A program made the translations under genes and the position numbers. Shown here piece by piece: positions 1 to 9,106 of a stretch of DNA of 64,000 bases. The notes beneath the pieces are model-generated. The model searched no databases. It was not told the origin of the DNA and saw only the letters and a program-made list of their open reading frames with translations. Each line of letters begins with the position of its first letter. Within the stretch, counting starts at the first letter, position 1. Source of the stretch: Lujinxingiaceae bacterium (GTDB lineage Bacteria; Myxococcota_A; Bradymonadia; Bradymonadales; Bradymonadaceae); contig JACCWM010000133.1 of NCBI GenBank assembly GCA_013697635.1, positions 55,513-119,512 of the forward strand, written 5' to 3'.

Positions 1-1041
1 CGGGCCAGTCGCCAACTGCTGCTCTCCCACGGCACGAGCCTGCCAGCCGAGGGCAAGTACCGATTCTTTACCGCCGATCGCTCCGGCGCGGTGTTGTTGC
101 GCCTGTTCCAAAACCGCTTTCCGATCCGCACGATCCACCTCGACGTGCCCACCGAGACGCCCGTAGGCACGCCGATCGATTTGAGCCTGACCGTCGACGC
201 GGCGATGACCATGGTCTGCAATGGCGAGGTGCTCGGCCAGACCTTCTGGGCTCAGATCGAGCCGCCTCCGGCACGCGAGCTCAAAAACTGGACCCAGATC
301 GAGACCTTGCTCGACGAGACCGAGGCCACGGCCAACAAGCTCTGGGGCAATGAGGCCCGCATCTTTCGTGACGCCAGCGATCCACTGATCGCCGGCATCC
401 GCGAGGCCGCGCGCACCGATCCCGACAAGTTGCAGGTGCTAGTCTCTCGCCTCGAGGACATCGTCTTCACCTTCCACCAGCGCGAAGCCGATCTCACCCC
501 GGCCTTCTCCCGCATGGAGACCCTGCTCGACTCGATTCGGCGCCTGGTCTTTCGCGAGGAGGGCCAAAGCCGTCACCTGGGAATCGGCCAGCAAGATTGG
601 CAGCAGCGCATCGACAGCCTTGACGCCGAGGCCAAGGCCGCCTACCAGGCTCACGATCAACCGGCCTGGACCAGAGCCTTCAACCGCGTGCAAGCCACCT
701 GGGAGAGCCTAGCCCAGGACGAGTACCGCTTTCGCGTCACCGATCCGGCCGAGCATGTGCGTACGATGCACGTCACCCTGGCCAACGTGATCGAGGAGCT
801 GCGCTACGGCTTTGAGAGCTTCCCAATCTCGTCAAACCCCGAGACCCGCCAGCTCCAGCAAAAGGAGCTCGAGAACCTCAAGCGCGCCCTCGACACCAAC
901 GTGGCCGCGCCCTACGAGCGCCTCAGCCCTGACACTCCCGTGGCCCAGGCCAAGCCCGAACTCGATCGGCTCTTCGAGGCGACAAGTCACATCCGCCACC
1001 AGTTCGACAAGTTGCCCAACCTCGGCCTGGTAAGGAGCTAA
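1..1041 (+). CDS. Hsp70-like protein, C-terminal part (5' truncated by window)
   Basis: The reading frame is open from base 1, so the gene begins left of the window; an internal ATG-less start inside it should not be used. The first ~80 residues read like the beta-sandwich substrate-binding domain of Hsp70/DnaK: a GTSLP segment, then FFTADRSGAVLLRLFQ, then a PVGTPIDLSLTVDA stretch, matching the order 'iP...F.Ta.d.q..v.i...G' and 'P.G.p.i.v.f.iD' of DnaK. The remaining ~260 residues are charged and helical, as in an Hsp70 lid but longer. The ATPase domain is not visible, so the Hsp70 call rests on this domain only. The next gene starts 6 bp downstream, so the two are very likely cotranscribed. 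It would act as a cytoplasmic chaperone-like protein. Confidence 0.6.
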   Translation, partial: RASRQLLLSHGTSLPAEGKYRFFTADRSGAVLLRLFQNRFPIRTIHLDVPTETPVGTPIDLSLTVDAAMTMVCNGEVLGQTFWAQIEPPPARELKNWTQIETLLDETEATANKLWGNEARIFRDASDPLIAGIREAARTDPDKLQVLVSRLEDIVFTFHQREADLTPAFSRMETLLDSIRRLVFREEGQSRHLGIGQQDWQQRIDSLDAEAKAAYQAHDQPAWTRAFNRVQATWESLAQDEYRFRVTDPAEHVRTMHVTLANVIEELRYGFESFPISSNPETRQLQQKELENLKRALDTNVAAPYERLSPDTPVAQAKPELDRLFEATSHIRHQFDKLPNLGLVRS

Positions 1042-1047
1042 ACCACC

Positions 1048-2646
1048 GTGTTGATTCGACTCACACATCTCTTGCCCGAGGTCCACGCACTGCTCGCCAG
1101 CGCCCAAGTGCGCTGGCATGTCGACCGCTACGAGAGCCTCGTCGAAGCCGCGCGCTGGTCGGCGGCGCTCGACACCCTGGAAAAACTCGCCCAGACGCTG
1201 GTCGACGCCGAGGTCTCCGAGCGTGGCTGGCGCATGGTGCTCACCTCGATCACCTTTTGCGCGGCCCGAGGCGATTTATTGGAGGACTTTTTGCGCCTCT
1301 TCGACGCCTACGGCCACCGCGCCTTTGGCCACGAGAGCGCCGCGCAGCCCTGGCAGCTACGCGAGGCATTCGTCGACCAGGATTCACCGGCCAGCTTTGC
1401 CACCTGCGCGGCGATAGGCGAGTTTTTGGCAGGCCGCTTCCCCACGTGCCCGCTCGGCTACTACGTCAGCGCCCACTTCGGTGAGCTTGTCTACACGCAG
1501 AGCACATCGCGCTCGAGCGCATCGCTTCGCCAGATGGTGCAAAACCTCGAGTCCGCCGCGCGCCTGGCCGACGATCACAGCATCGATCGCGCCGCGCGCC
1601 ACGGCCGCCTTCGCCTCGGAGTGCTCCTGCTCAAGAGCGGCCTCGACCGCGAGCGCGGCCGTCACTTGCTCAAGGCCATCAGCCCCGACACCCTGGTCGC
1701 GCGCGAGCAGCTCTGGTATGCGCTGGGCATGCTGCACAGCCCCTTCTGGCTCGATCGCGTGCGCAGCGCCGACGTGCTCGACGCTCTGGCCGAAGGCCGA
1801 AAACGCGCTCGCCCCGGCTATCAGACCGTCGAGGTAAGCGCCATTCGCGAGGCCGCGAGCGCACTATTTCACGCCTCACCCTTCGAGCTGCAATCGGCCG
1901 AAGAGGACCGCCTCACCGAGCTCGCCGCCACGCTCTTCGCCGAGCGCGAAGCGGCCACCTGGCGCGAGCTCTTGCAGATTCGCCCTCAACTGCGCGAGCT
2001 GCACGCTCTGCCCCTGGATCGAGCCAGCGAGGCGCTGCCCCTGCTCAACCAGCTCGCCCGCCAAGGCGAAAGTTACTGGTTCGATGTCTTCCATCAGTTC
2101 GCGCGCCTGCAAGCCGCCTGGTCTGGCGCCGACGGCCAGTCATCGACCGCGCTCACGCGCCCGGTCGACGAAGAGCGCTACCGCATCAGCGTGCTCACAA
2201 GCGAGCTGCTCGACGCCCTCGAGCGTGATCCGGCATCCAGCGCGGTGACTACCCTGCTCGCCAGCCTTCGCGACGAGCTTCGAAACTTCGACGGAACTCA
2301 CGACGCCATGGCCCTCAAACCCGTCACCCTCTTGTGGCCACGCCTGTTCGAGCGCCTCGACCAGCTCGCTGACCGCACCGCCCTGGACCCGATCGCGGCC
2401 TCCTGGGTCGCGCGCGCCCCGGAACCAAGCTACGGCTTCTGGCCGCTGGCTGCCCACTTCATCAAAGCCGAGCTCCACGGCCCCGCCCGCGCCGTCGCAC
2501 GCCGCGCCCTCGGCGACGCCTCCCCTGCCCCCAATGAGCTGCGTCTGCACGTCGTCGGCCACCTCGTCGACCACGCCATCGCCCAAGCCGAACCCGAGCA
2601 CATGCTCTTCTGGCTCGAACAACTCAAACGCCTCGAAGCCGCCTGA
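1048..2646 (+). CDS. Unknown helical protein, partner of Hsp70-like gene
   Basis: Starts at GTG 1048, six bases after the Hsp70-like stop; AAGGAG at 1032-1037 fits as ribosome binding site. The product is 532 residues, rich in Ala, Leu, Arg and Glu, almost entirely predicted-helical by eye, with no signal peptide or membrane segment. The pattern of paired helices suggests TPR-like or HEAT-like packing, but I cannot assign a family. Its position suggests a co-chaperone or an accessory factor of the upstream Hsp70-like protein; that is inference from linkage alone. Confidence 0.75.
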   Translation: MLIRLTHLLPEVHALLASAQVRWHVDRYESLVEAARWSAALDTLEKLAQTLVDAEVSERGWRMVLTSITFCAARGDLLEDFLRLFDAYGHRAFGHESAAQPWQLREAFVDQDSPASFATCAAIGEFLAGRFPTCPLGYYVSAHFGELVYTQSTSRSSASLRQMVQNLESAARLADDHSIDRAARHGRLRLGVLLLKSGLDRERGRHLLKAISPDTLVAREQLWYALGMLHSPFWLDRVRSADVLDALAEGRKRARPGYQTVEVSAIREAASALFHASPFELQSAEEDRLTELAATLFAEREAATWRELLQIRPQLRELHALPLDRASEALPLLNQLARQGESYWFDVFHQFARLQAAWSGADGQSSTALTRPVDEERYRISVLTSELLDALERDPASSAVTTLLASLRDELRNFDGTHDAMALKPVTLLWPRLFERLDQLADRTALDPIAASWVARAPEPSYGFWPLAAHFIKAELHGPARAVARRALGDASPAPNELRLHVVGHLVDHAIAQAEPEHMLFWLEQLKRLEAA

Positions 2647-2659
2647 TTATGGGCTTCGA

Positions 2660-3541
2660 TCAAACCGTCTCGGCCACACGTCGTTCCTTGAGCGGCGCCG
2701 TCGCATCGACCTGATGGACCCACACGTCGCGCTGCGGAAACGGAATCCCGATCCCTGCGGCATCGAGGCGGTACTTCACCTGGCGCAACATCTCGTTACG
2801 AACGGCCCAGTACTCCGAGGCGTCGGCCCAGACGCGCACGTTGAAGTCGACCGAGCTCTCGCCAAGCTCATTGAGCGTGACGGCGGGTGCGGGATCAGTG
2901 AGCACCTTGTCGTTTTGCCCGGCAATGTCGAGAAAGATCGCGGTCGCCTCGTCGATGTCGGCGTCGTAGGCGATCCCCACGACCAGATCGACGCGGCGCG
3001 TCGTCATCAGCGAGACGTTGGTGATGTTGTTACCCCAGACCTTCGAGTTGGGCATCATGATCACGCGGTTGTCGGGCGTGTGAAGCACGGTCGTGACTAG
3101 CGTGAGGTCTTTGACGGTGCCCACCGTGCCGCCGACGTCGACCACGTGGCCAATGTCAAAGGGGCGATAGAGCAGGATCATGCCGCCGGCAGTGAAGTTC
3201 GACAGGGTGTCTTTGAGGGCGAAGCCCAACACCAGGCCGGTGACGCCAAGGCCCGCAATCAGCGCGCCGGTGTCAATTCCCAGGTTACCCAGGCCGATGA
3301 TGAAGGCGACCAGCACGATGCCGCGCCGTGTCACGTTGACGGCAAAGCGCACGAGCAGTGGCGAAGGCTTCAGGCGCGACTTCTCCATCGCAAGGCCCAG
3401 CGCCCGCGAGGCCATACGCGCCACGATCACGCCGGCGAGCAAGACCAGGCCAAAAGCCAGCAGGCCCTTGGCCAGGGTCAGTCCTTCGGTGACCACCCAC
3501 TGCATTGCGAACGCATAAAACTCTCTAACTTCGTTTTCCAT
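2660..3541 (-). CDS. Small-conductance mechanosensitive channel, MscS family
   Basis: Opens under membrane tension to release osmolytes during hypo-osmotic shock; inner membrane. The product is 293 residues, close to E. coli MscS (286). Three membrane segments lie near residues 19-43, 63-83 and 91-115. The third carries the pore-lining Gly/Ala helix followed by LSNFTAGG and RPFDIGHVVDVGG, the MscS hallmark. The cytoplasmic beta domain continues with a MPNSKVWGNNITN segment and the C-terminal alpha/beta region (LNELGESSVDFNVRVW, DAAGIGIPFPQ), which matches MscS almost word for word. It is convergent with the preceding gene (13 bp gap) and divergent from the TRAP operon, with 188 bp between starts. 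Confidence 0.95.
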   Translation of the reverse strand: MENEVREFYAFAMQWVVTEGLTLAKGLLAFGLVLLAGVIVARMASRALGLAMEKSRLKPSPLLVRFAVNVTRRGIVLVAFIIGLGNLGIDTGALIAGLGVTGLVLGFALKDTLSNFTAGGMILLYRPFDIGHVVDVGGTVGTVKDLTLVTTVLHTPDNRVIMMPNSKVWGNNITNVSLMTTRRVDLVVGIAYDADIDEATAIFLDIAGQNDKVLTDPAPAVTLNELGESSVDFNVRVWADASEYWAVRNEMLRQVKYRLDAAGIGIPFPQRDVWVHQVDATAPLKERRVAETV

Positions 3542-3729
3542 AGCAAATCCCTTTATGATTTCAGTGGCTTTCGTCTACGACCGCTTTCAAAAAACATGAC
3601 GCACTTCCACCCAGATCGCCCGCCAAGTCAAGGGCTTTACGCCCGCAACAGCTTCGACTATTGTGCGCACTATTGCTGTGTTCGAATTGTCGCCATGCTT
3701 GGCGCAACCCACCCTTTGGAGGAAGTTCT

Positions 3730-4686
3730 ATGAGCCGTCACCACTCGCGCGCTACCCGTATCGGCCTTTTGGGCCTGCTCACCGTTTTCAGCCTGACCAG
3801 CACCGCCTGCGCCACCAAGCGTGATTCGGCGCTTGGCCAGGGCAGCCAGATCCTCGCTGCCAGCGGCACGGGTGACTTTCAGATTACGATCGAGGCCGCC
3901 CAGGCCTCCTGGGAGCGGCGCATCAACCGCGCCGACCTCGAAACCGCGATCGCGCGCTGGGAGCTCGCCGCAACCCAGGCCACGCCCAACTTCGACGAGC
4001 AACAGCGCGCCGAGGCCGTGGCCGAAATCTACGAGAATCTGACGCGCGCCTACTACTTTTTGGCCGACGCCCACATCCGCCTCGAGGGCGACGACGAGTC
4101 GCAAAACGAAGCCGCGATGATGGCGATCTACGAGCGCGGCATCACGGCCGCCGAGCGCGCCCTCGCGCTTCGCGACCCGGGCTTTGTCGCCAAGATCGCC
4201 GCCGGCGAATCCTGGCAGGACAATGTCGCCCACGCCAACGCCTCGGCCGTGCCCGCTCTGTACTGGTATGCCACCAACCTGGGCCGTTGGGCCTTGCTCG
4301 AGGGCATCGCCACCATCCTGGCTCGAAAAGACGACATCAAGGCCACGATGGACTTCATCATCGCCCATCAGCCCGAGTACTTTCACGGCGCAGCGCACCG
4401 CTATTTCGGCGTCTATTGGACCAAGCTGCCCTTTGGCAAAAAGCCCGAGGAGGCCGGCGTGGCTTTTGTCGAGAGCGTCAAAATCGCGCCCAACTACTTT
4501 GCCACCCGCGTGCTCATCGCCGAGAACCTCGCCACGCTCAACGGCGACCGCGCCCAGTTCGACCTCGAGCTCGACTACGTGCTCAACACCCCGGTCGACG
4601 TCGTGCCCGAGATCGTGCCCGAGAACACCTTTGAGAAGGAGAAGGCTCGCCGCCTCAAAGCCCGTGGCGATCGGCTCTTCCGCTAA
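3730..4686 (+). CDS. TRAP-associated TPR lipoprotein, TatT family
   Basis: TatT proteins are periplasmic TPR lipoproteins that trimerise and bind the DctP-type receptor of certain TRAP transporters (known from Treponema pallidum). I chose the ATG at 3730 because TTGGAGGA lies just upstream and the protein then begins with a lipoprotein signal: basic N-terminus, hydrophobic stretch and lipobox LTSTAC with Cys27. The 318-residue product is helical with repeated TPR-like pairs, and ends with the family's closing region (KARRLKARGDRLF). First gene of the TRAP operon: dctP follows after 80 bp. The combination with DctP, DctQ and DctM downstream makes the assignment firm. Confidence 0.88.
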   Translation: MSRHHSRATRIGLLGLLTVFSLTSTACATKRDSALGQGSQILAASGTGDFQITIEAAQASWERRINRADLETAIARWELAATQATPNFDEQQRAEAVAEIYENLTRAYYFLADAHIRLEGDDESQNEAAMMAIYERGITAAERALALRDPGFVAKIAAGESWQDNVAHANASAVPALYWYATNLGRWALLEGIATILARKDDIKATMDFIIAHQPEYFHGAAHRYFGVYWTKLPFGKKPEEAGVAFVESVKIAPNYFATRVLIAENLATLNGDRAQFDLELDYVLNTPVDVVPEIVPENTFEKEKARRLKARGDRLFR

Positions 4687-4766
4687 GATTGAGACTTCGC
4701 CCTCGCACCGCGCACTCCTTGGGCGTCGCGGCGCGCCGGACTAACCCCTTGACCGGGATTTGGCTT

Positions 4767-5786
4767 ATGAAACGTTCGATTTTATGTCTGTTTTTTGTGT
4801 TGCTCGCGACCGGCCTCGCGCTGCCTGCCTTCGCCCAGGATGCCCCCAAAAAAGAGGAGAAGTTCGTCCTTAACCTGGGCACGATCGCGCCGCCCGCCAC
4901 GCCCTGGTCCAATCAGCTCAACTCGATGGCCAAGCGCATCGAGAAAGAATCCGGCGGCCGCATCGAAGTGCGCCTGTTCCTGGGCACGGCCGGCGGTGAG
5001 ACGAGCATCGTACGCCAGGCTCGCCGCGGCGAGTTGCAGGGCGCGGCCGTCTCGCTGGGCGCGCTGGCAAGCGCGGTGCCCGAGATGAACGTCTTCGAGC
5101 TGCCCTATCTCTTCGACAGCTTTACCGAGGCCGACCGGATCATCGACAACCACCTCTATGGCCCGGTCAAGACCCTGCTGGCAACCTACGGCTTTGAGCT
5201 CTACCTCTTCGGCGAGAACGGCTACCGCAACTTCGCCGCCAAGGGTAAATGCGTTCGAACACCGGCCGATCTGGCCACCCTTCAGATGCGCGTCCAGGAG
5301 TCCTGGGTGCACGAGGAGATGTACCGCGCGCTCAGCGGCAACCCCGTGCGCATCGCTGTTCCCGAGACCCTGCCTGCCCTGCAGACGGGCAACGTCAACG
5401 GCTTTGACAACACCCCGCTCTTTGCCTTTGCCGCGAGCTGGTATCAGGCCGTCGACCACTGGACCATCAGCGACCACATCTATCAGCCCGCCGCCGTGGT
5501 CTACTCCAAGAAATGGTTCGACACCCTGCCGCCCGACCTGCAAAAGGTTCTGCTCGACAACCAGAAGCCCGAGACCGACAACGGCCGCAAAATGGTGCGC
5601 GCGCTCAACCCGCTGCTGATCAACAATCTGCGCGCCGCCAAGATCACCGTCTGTGAGCTCACCGCCGAGGAGAAGGCCGTTTTTGCTAAAGACAGCAAAA
5701 AGGTCCACACGCTCTTCCGCCAGCGCGTTGGCAAGAAGGGCGCCGAGCTGCTCGACATCATCGAAAAAGCTAAAAAAGAGAAGTAA
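4767..5786 (+). CDS. TRAP transporter solute-binding receptor, DctP family
   Basis: Periplasmic receptor that captures an organic acid-like solute and hands it to the DctQM permease. Start at ATG 4767 gives a clean signal peptide (KRSILCLFFVLLATGLALPAFA, cleaved near residue 23). The mature part begins LNLGTIAPPATPW, typical of the family, then has the conserved middle (MRVQES, TLPALQTGNVNGFDN) and the C-terminal hinge helices. Length 339 residues is normal. The ligand cannot be read from sequence; the usual ligand-pairing Arg could be that in MRVQES. The dctQ gene follows after 4 bp. Confidence 0.93.
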   Translation: MKRSILCLFFVLLATGLALPAFAQDAPKKEEKFVLNLGTIAPPATPWSNQLNSMAKRIEKESGGRIEVRLFLGTAGGETSIVRQARRGELQGAAVSLGALASAVPEMNVFELPYLFDSFTEADRIIDNHLYGPVKTLLATYGFELYLFGENGYRNFAAKGKCVRTPADLATLQMRVQESWVHEEMYRALSGNPVRIAVPETLPALQTGNVNGFDNTPLFAFAASWYQAVDHWTISDHIYQPAAVVYSKKWFDTLPPDLQKVLLDNQKPETDNGRKMVRALNPLLINNLRAAKITVCELTAEEKAVFAKDSKKVHTLFRQRVGKKGAELLDIIEKAKKEK

Positions 5787-5790
5787 GTCG

Positions 5791-6873
5791 ATGAAAAAAG
5801 AGGACTTGATGTCCCAGGACGCGCCGCTCAGCGCGCGTCTTGGAGTCTTCGGCACGATCGACACGGCCGTCTTCAAAGTGGAGACAGCCGTGGTCGTCGT
5901 CGCCATGATCGCCATGAGCGTGGCCGTTTTTGCCGACGTGGTCTTCCAGTTCGTCTCCCGGCTGATGCAGAGCGCAGCGGCCGGTGAGAGCTCCTGGATG
6001 ATCTGGACGGTGCTCGTCGTGGGCTTTGTGGCCATGATGGTCTGGTCCGCGACCGGCGCCGCCGCCCTTCGCGCCGAGCTCGCCCGCGAGGCCCTCGATG
6101 CCGAACAGGCCAAGGCCGTGCCCGTAATCGAGCGCCCCTCGCTGGCCTTTCGCGCCGGCATCACGCTCGCCGCGATTGGCCTCTGCTTGGGCCTTGGCTT
6201 AAGCATGCTCCACGTCGAATCCTCGACCGTCTACCGACTCGTCACCGCCGGACTGCTCTTTGCCGCCGGCAAGGTGCTCTACGATCGCGGCGATAGGGCA
6301 CAACTGGCCGCGCTCGTCGCTGCAGGCCTGGTCGTCATCTGGGCGCTGGGCGGCTTGCCCGGTGGCTACTCCTGGGCACAGTCTTACGGCCTTTTTTTGC
6401 TGCTCTGGGTGAGCTTTTTGGGCGCGAGCATCGCCGCGCGCCAGCGCCGCCACCTGCGCGTCGATTTGACCCGCAAGCTGCTCGCCCCGCGCTGGCTGCC
6501 CCACTTCAACGCCCTCTCCTATCTGGTGGCCGCGGCCTTCACGGCGCTGGTCTTCTACCTGGGATTTATCTACCTCTTTGGCGAGGACAGCGCCTATCTG
6601 CGCCCGATCTGGGAGGCGCCGGGCTGGATGCCCACCGCCTGGCAAGAATCGCTTCGCACCTTCCCCTTGCCCGACGACGCCGGCTTCATCCGGCGCATCG
6701 CCCAGGTCGTCTTCGGCCCCTCCGAGCCTGGCGAAGTACCCGACTGGCTCAAGGTGCTCTCGATCCCCACGGCCATGGCGCTCATCGTCATACGCTTTGT
6801 CGGCCACGCCGTGGTCTTTGGCCGCATGGCGCTTCGCGGTGAGAGCTTCAGCGAAACCACGGCGGTGCACTGA
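5791..6873 (+). CDS. TRAP transporter small permease, DctQ family, enlarged
   Basis: Small membrane subunit that pairs with DctM. I start at ATG 5791, four bases after dctP; ATG 5809, preceded by AGAGGA, is an equally plausible start six codons later. The product is 360 residues against roughly 160-200 for ordinary DctQ. The canonical first helix (about residues 25-50) and the canonical second half (LLWVSFLGASIAARQRRHLRVD and two further helices) are both present, but about 120 residues with three or four extra hydrophobic segments lie between them. A further loop (about residues 265-310) precedes the last helix. The stop overlaps the dctM start (TGATG at 6871-6875), so translation is coupled. 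Confidence 0.88.
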   Translation: MKKEDLMSQDAPLSARLGVFGTIDTAVFKVETAVVVVAMIAMSVAVFADVVFQFVSRLMQSAAAGESSWMIWTVLVVGFVAMMVWSATGAAALRAELAREALDAEQAKAVPVIERPSLAFRAGITLAAIGLCLGLGLSMLHVESSTVYRLVTAGLLFAAGKVLYDRGDRAQLAALVAAGLVVIWALGGLPGGYSWAQSYGLFLLLWVSFLGASIAARQRRHLRVDLTRKLLAPRWLPHFNALSYLVAAAFTALVFYLGFIYLFGEDSAYLRPIWEAPGWMPTAWQESLRTFPLPDDAGFIRRIAQVVFGPSEPGEVPDWLKVLSIPTAMALIVIRFVGHAVVFGRMALRGESFSETTAVH

Positions 6874-8786
6874 TGATCAACCGATGGAAGCTCATTATCG
6901 GGGTTGTCTCCTGCGCCCTCGCCATGCTGCTCGTCTTCTCAAGCTCGATTTTGGCTCAAGACCAGGTCAAAACGCTTGAACAGCTCATGGCCGAGGTCGA
7001 GGCCGCTCCTGAAGAAGCCGCGCCCGTCGAGGCCGTGCCCGAGCGCGTCAAGACGCTCGAAGAGCTCATGGCCGATCTCGACGGCACCGGCGCCGGCGAA
7101 AGCAACACTGCACAGGCCCAACAGCCCGAGCAGGTCAACGCCGACGCACCCGCCATCTCGAGCCACTCTTCCAAGACCCACAGCTCGCCCACCGGCGGCG
7201 GTGGCGGCACCTGGTTTTTTGTCGCCCTGATCGCCCTGATCCTCACGATGATTCTGCTCGGTGTGCCGCTCTACGTGCTCATTGGCAGCCTGACGATGTA
7301 CTTGCTGTTCTTCGGCGAGATCTTCACCGAGTTTCGCCTGCTCACGGCCGTGATCGAGCAGACCCGCGGCCTCTCCGACCAGACCGTCTTGCTCGCGATC
7401 CCCTTCTTCGTGATCGCCGGCGCCGTGATGACCGAGGGTGATATCGCCCGACGCCTGATCGCCTTTGCCGAGTCGCTCTTTGGGCATTTGCCCGGCGGCC
7501 TAGCGATCTCCACGGTCTTTGCCTGCGCCTTCTTTGCCGCCATCTCCGGCTCATCGCCGGTCACCGTGATCGCGATCGGCAGCATCATGTACCCGGCGCT
7601 GCTCAAGAAAGGCTATCCCGAGGACTTCTCCTGCGGCCTGGTCACCTCCGGCGGCAGCCTGGGCATCTTGATTCCGCCCAGCATCCCGATGATCGTCTAC
7701 GCGATCGTCGACCCCACGGCGCTACGCGACCCGGTCGGCTACTCGATCTCGAGCATCGGCGGCGGCGAATCGAGCGTCAAAGATCTCTTCATCGCCGGCA
7801 TGCTCCCCGGCCTGCTGATCGGCGTCGTGCTCGCCCTCTGGGCCATGCGCATCGGCTTCAAGTTCAACGTCGAGAAGCTGCCCTTCAGCTTCAAGCGCCT
7901 GGTCAAATCCTTCATCAACGGCTTCTGGGCCCTGTTTTTGCCCGTGCTCATCTTAGGCGGCATCTACTCCGGCCTCTTCACCCCCACCCAGGCCGCCGCT
8001 GTCGCCGTCGTCTACGCGATCGCCGTCGAATTCTTCATCCACCGCAGCTTAAGCGTTCGCGACCTGCCCCGCATCTTCGGCGAATCCGCGGTCTTGATGG
8101 GCAGCCTGCTGATCATCATGGCCCTGGCCCTGGGTTTTAACCTCTACCTCGACCGCGCCAAGATCCCCGAGGCCGCCGTCGAGCTGATCTTGAGCTACGA
8201 GCTGAGCATCATCACTTTCTTGCTCATCGTAAACGTGCTCCTGATCTTCGTCGGCTTCTTCATGGACATCTTGTCCGCCATCCTGATCCTCGTACCCCTG
8301 CTCGCCCCGATAGCCTTTGGCCTCGGCATCCACCCCCTGCACATGGCGATCATCTTCATCGTCAACCTCGAGATCGGCTACCTCACCCCCCCGATCGGCC
8401 TCAATCTCTTCGTCGCCGGCACCCTCTTCAAAAAGGGCCTCGGAGAAGTCGTACGCTCCGTAGTCCCCTTCATGCTCCTGATGCTCGGCTGCCTCGTACT
8501 CGTCACCTACGTCCCCAGCATCAGCCTCGGCCTCGTCAGCCTCTCCAAGGGCGGCAGCTTCTACGTCACCTTCCCTGACCAGACGCCCGCCCGCGCCGAG
8601 CCCATCGACACCGCCGCGCCACTCATCGCCCCCCAGGTCGACGAGCCACCGGCCGGCGTCAAGACCCTCGAGCAGATGATGCAAGAACTCGAAGGCGGCA
8701 CCGCCGCCCCCCAACCCGAGGACGCGGCACCCGCGCGCGTCAAGACGCTCGAGGAGTTGATGCAGCAGCTCGAGGACACACCCTAG
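6873..8786 (+). CDS. TRAP transporter large permease, DctM family, with motif-bearing ends
   Basis: Forms the transport path of the TRAP system; inner membrane. The central ~430 residues are ordinary DctM: PFFVIAGAVMTEGDIARRL, the GSSPVTVIAIGSIMYP loop, SGGSLGILIPPSIPMI and the second-half GYLTPPIGLNLFVA signature. Two parts are unusual. Before the first permease helix there is a signal-like segment (residues 1-28) and a Glu/Ala-rich region with VKTLEQLMAEVE and VKTLEELMADLD. After the last helix a polar tail carries VKTLEQMMQELE and VKTLEELMQQLE. The motifs are presumably short amphipathic helices, possibly for docking or self-assembly (inference). Last gene of the operon. Confidence 0.93.
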   Translation: MINRWKLIIGVVSCALAMLLVFSSSILAQDQVKTLEQLMAEVEAAPEEAAPVEAVPERVKTLEELMADLDGTGAGESNTAQAQQPEQVNADAPAISSHSSKTHSSPTGGGGGTWFFVALIALILTMILLGVPLYVLIGSLTMYLLFFGEIFTEFRLLTAVIEQTRGLSDQTVLLAIPFFVIAGAVMTEGDIARRLIAFAESLFGHLPGGLAISTVFACAFFAAISGSSPVTVIAIGSIMYPALLKKGYPEDFSCGLVTSGGSLGILIPPSIPMIVYAIVDPTALRDPVGYSISSIGGGESSVKDLFIAGMLPGLLIGVVLALWAMRIGFKFNVEKLPFSFKRLVKSFINGFWALFLPVLILGGIYSGLFTPTQAAAVAVVYAIAVEFFIHRSLSVRDLPRIFGESAVLMGSLLIIMALALGFNLYLDRAKIPEAAVELILSYELSIITFLLIVNVLLIFVGFFMDILSAILILVPLLAPIAFGLGIHPLHMAIIFIVNLEIGYLTPPIGLNLFVAGTLFKKGLGEVVRSVVPFMLLMLGCLVLVTYVPSISLGLVSLSKGGSFYVTFPDQTPARAEPIDTAAPLIAPQVDEPPAGVKTLEQMMQELEGGTAAPQPEDAAPARVKTLEELMQQLEDTP

Positions 8787-8792
8787 GCCAAC

Positions 8793-9032
8793 ATCGCCGT
8801 AGGCCATGATCGCCGTAGGCTCCGCCTCCTCGTCGGCTGACGCCGCCTCGCTCGGCTTCACCGACGGCTACCACAGAAGTAAACCACCGCGCTCCGCGCG
8901 GCTCGTGGTGCTCACCCGTCAAATCCAGCACAGGCGTAAGAGCCTCCCGACAGGGAGGTGGTTTGTTTCCCTGGTAGCCGTAGGTGAAGCGGTTCGAGTC
9001 GGCGTAGCCGACGAGCTCGCGGAGCCTACGGC
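8793..9032. repeat. Long imperfect inverted repeat in gene-free stretch
   Basis: The 320 bases between dctM and the MarR gene (8787-9106) hold no credible gene. ATCGCCGTAGGC occurs twice in direct orientation (8793-8804, 8809-8820). From the second copy a left arm, 8812-8888, pairs imperfectly with a right arm, 8957-9032: both contain GCCGTAGGCTCCGC, a CTCGTCGGCT block, CTTCACC(G/T)ACGGCTACC and AAACCACC when read outward. The 68-base centre contains a small perfect hairpin (CCTCCC-GACA-GGGAGG, 8943-8958). It could end dctM transcription, but there is no T-run, and it looks more like a REP/MITE-type dispersed element. Confidence 0.75.
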
Positions 9033-9066
9033 GGCCCCTCATGCCACCCGACCCTGGCGGCCGGCC
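9032..9066 (+). repeat. 35-bp direct repeat, left copy
   Basis: Runs CGGCCCCTCATGCC... to ...GGCGGCCGGCC and matches 10545-10579 in the same orientation at 32 of 35 positions. It begins exactly where the right arm of the long inverted repeat ends and lies 41 bp beyond the marR stop codon, so the arsM-marR pair sits between the two copies. Confidence 0.85.
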
Positions 9067-9106
9067 GCCATATAACCATCACCGACTGACGCCACCTCGC
9101 TCGAAT

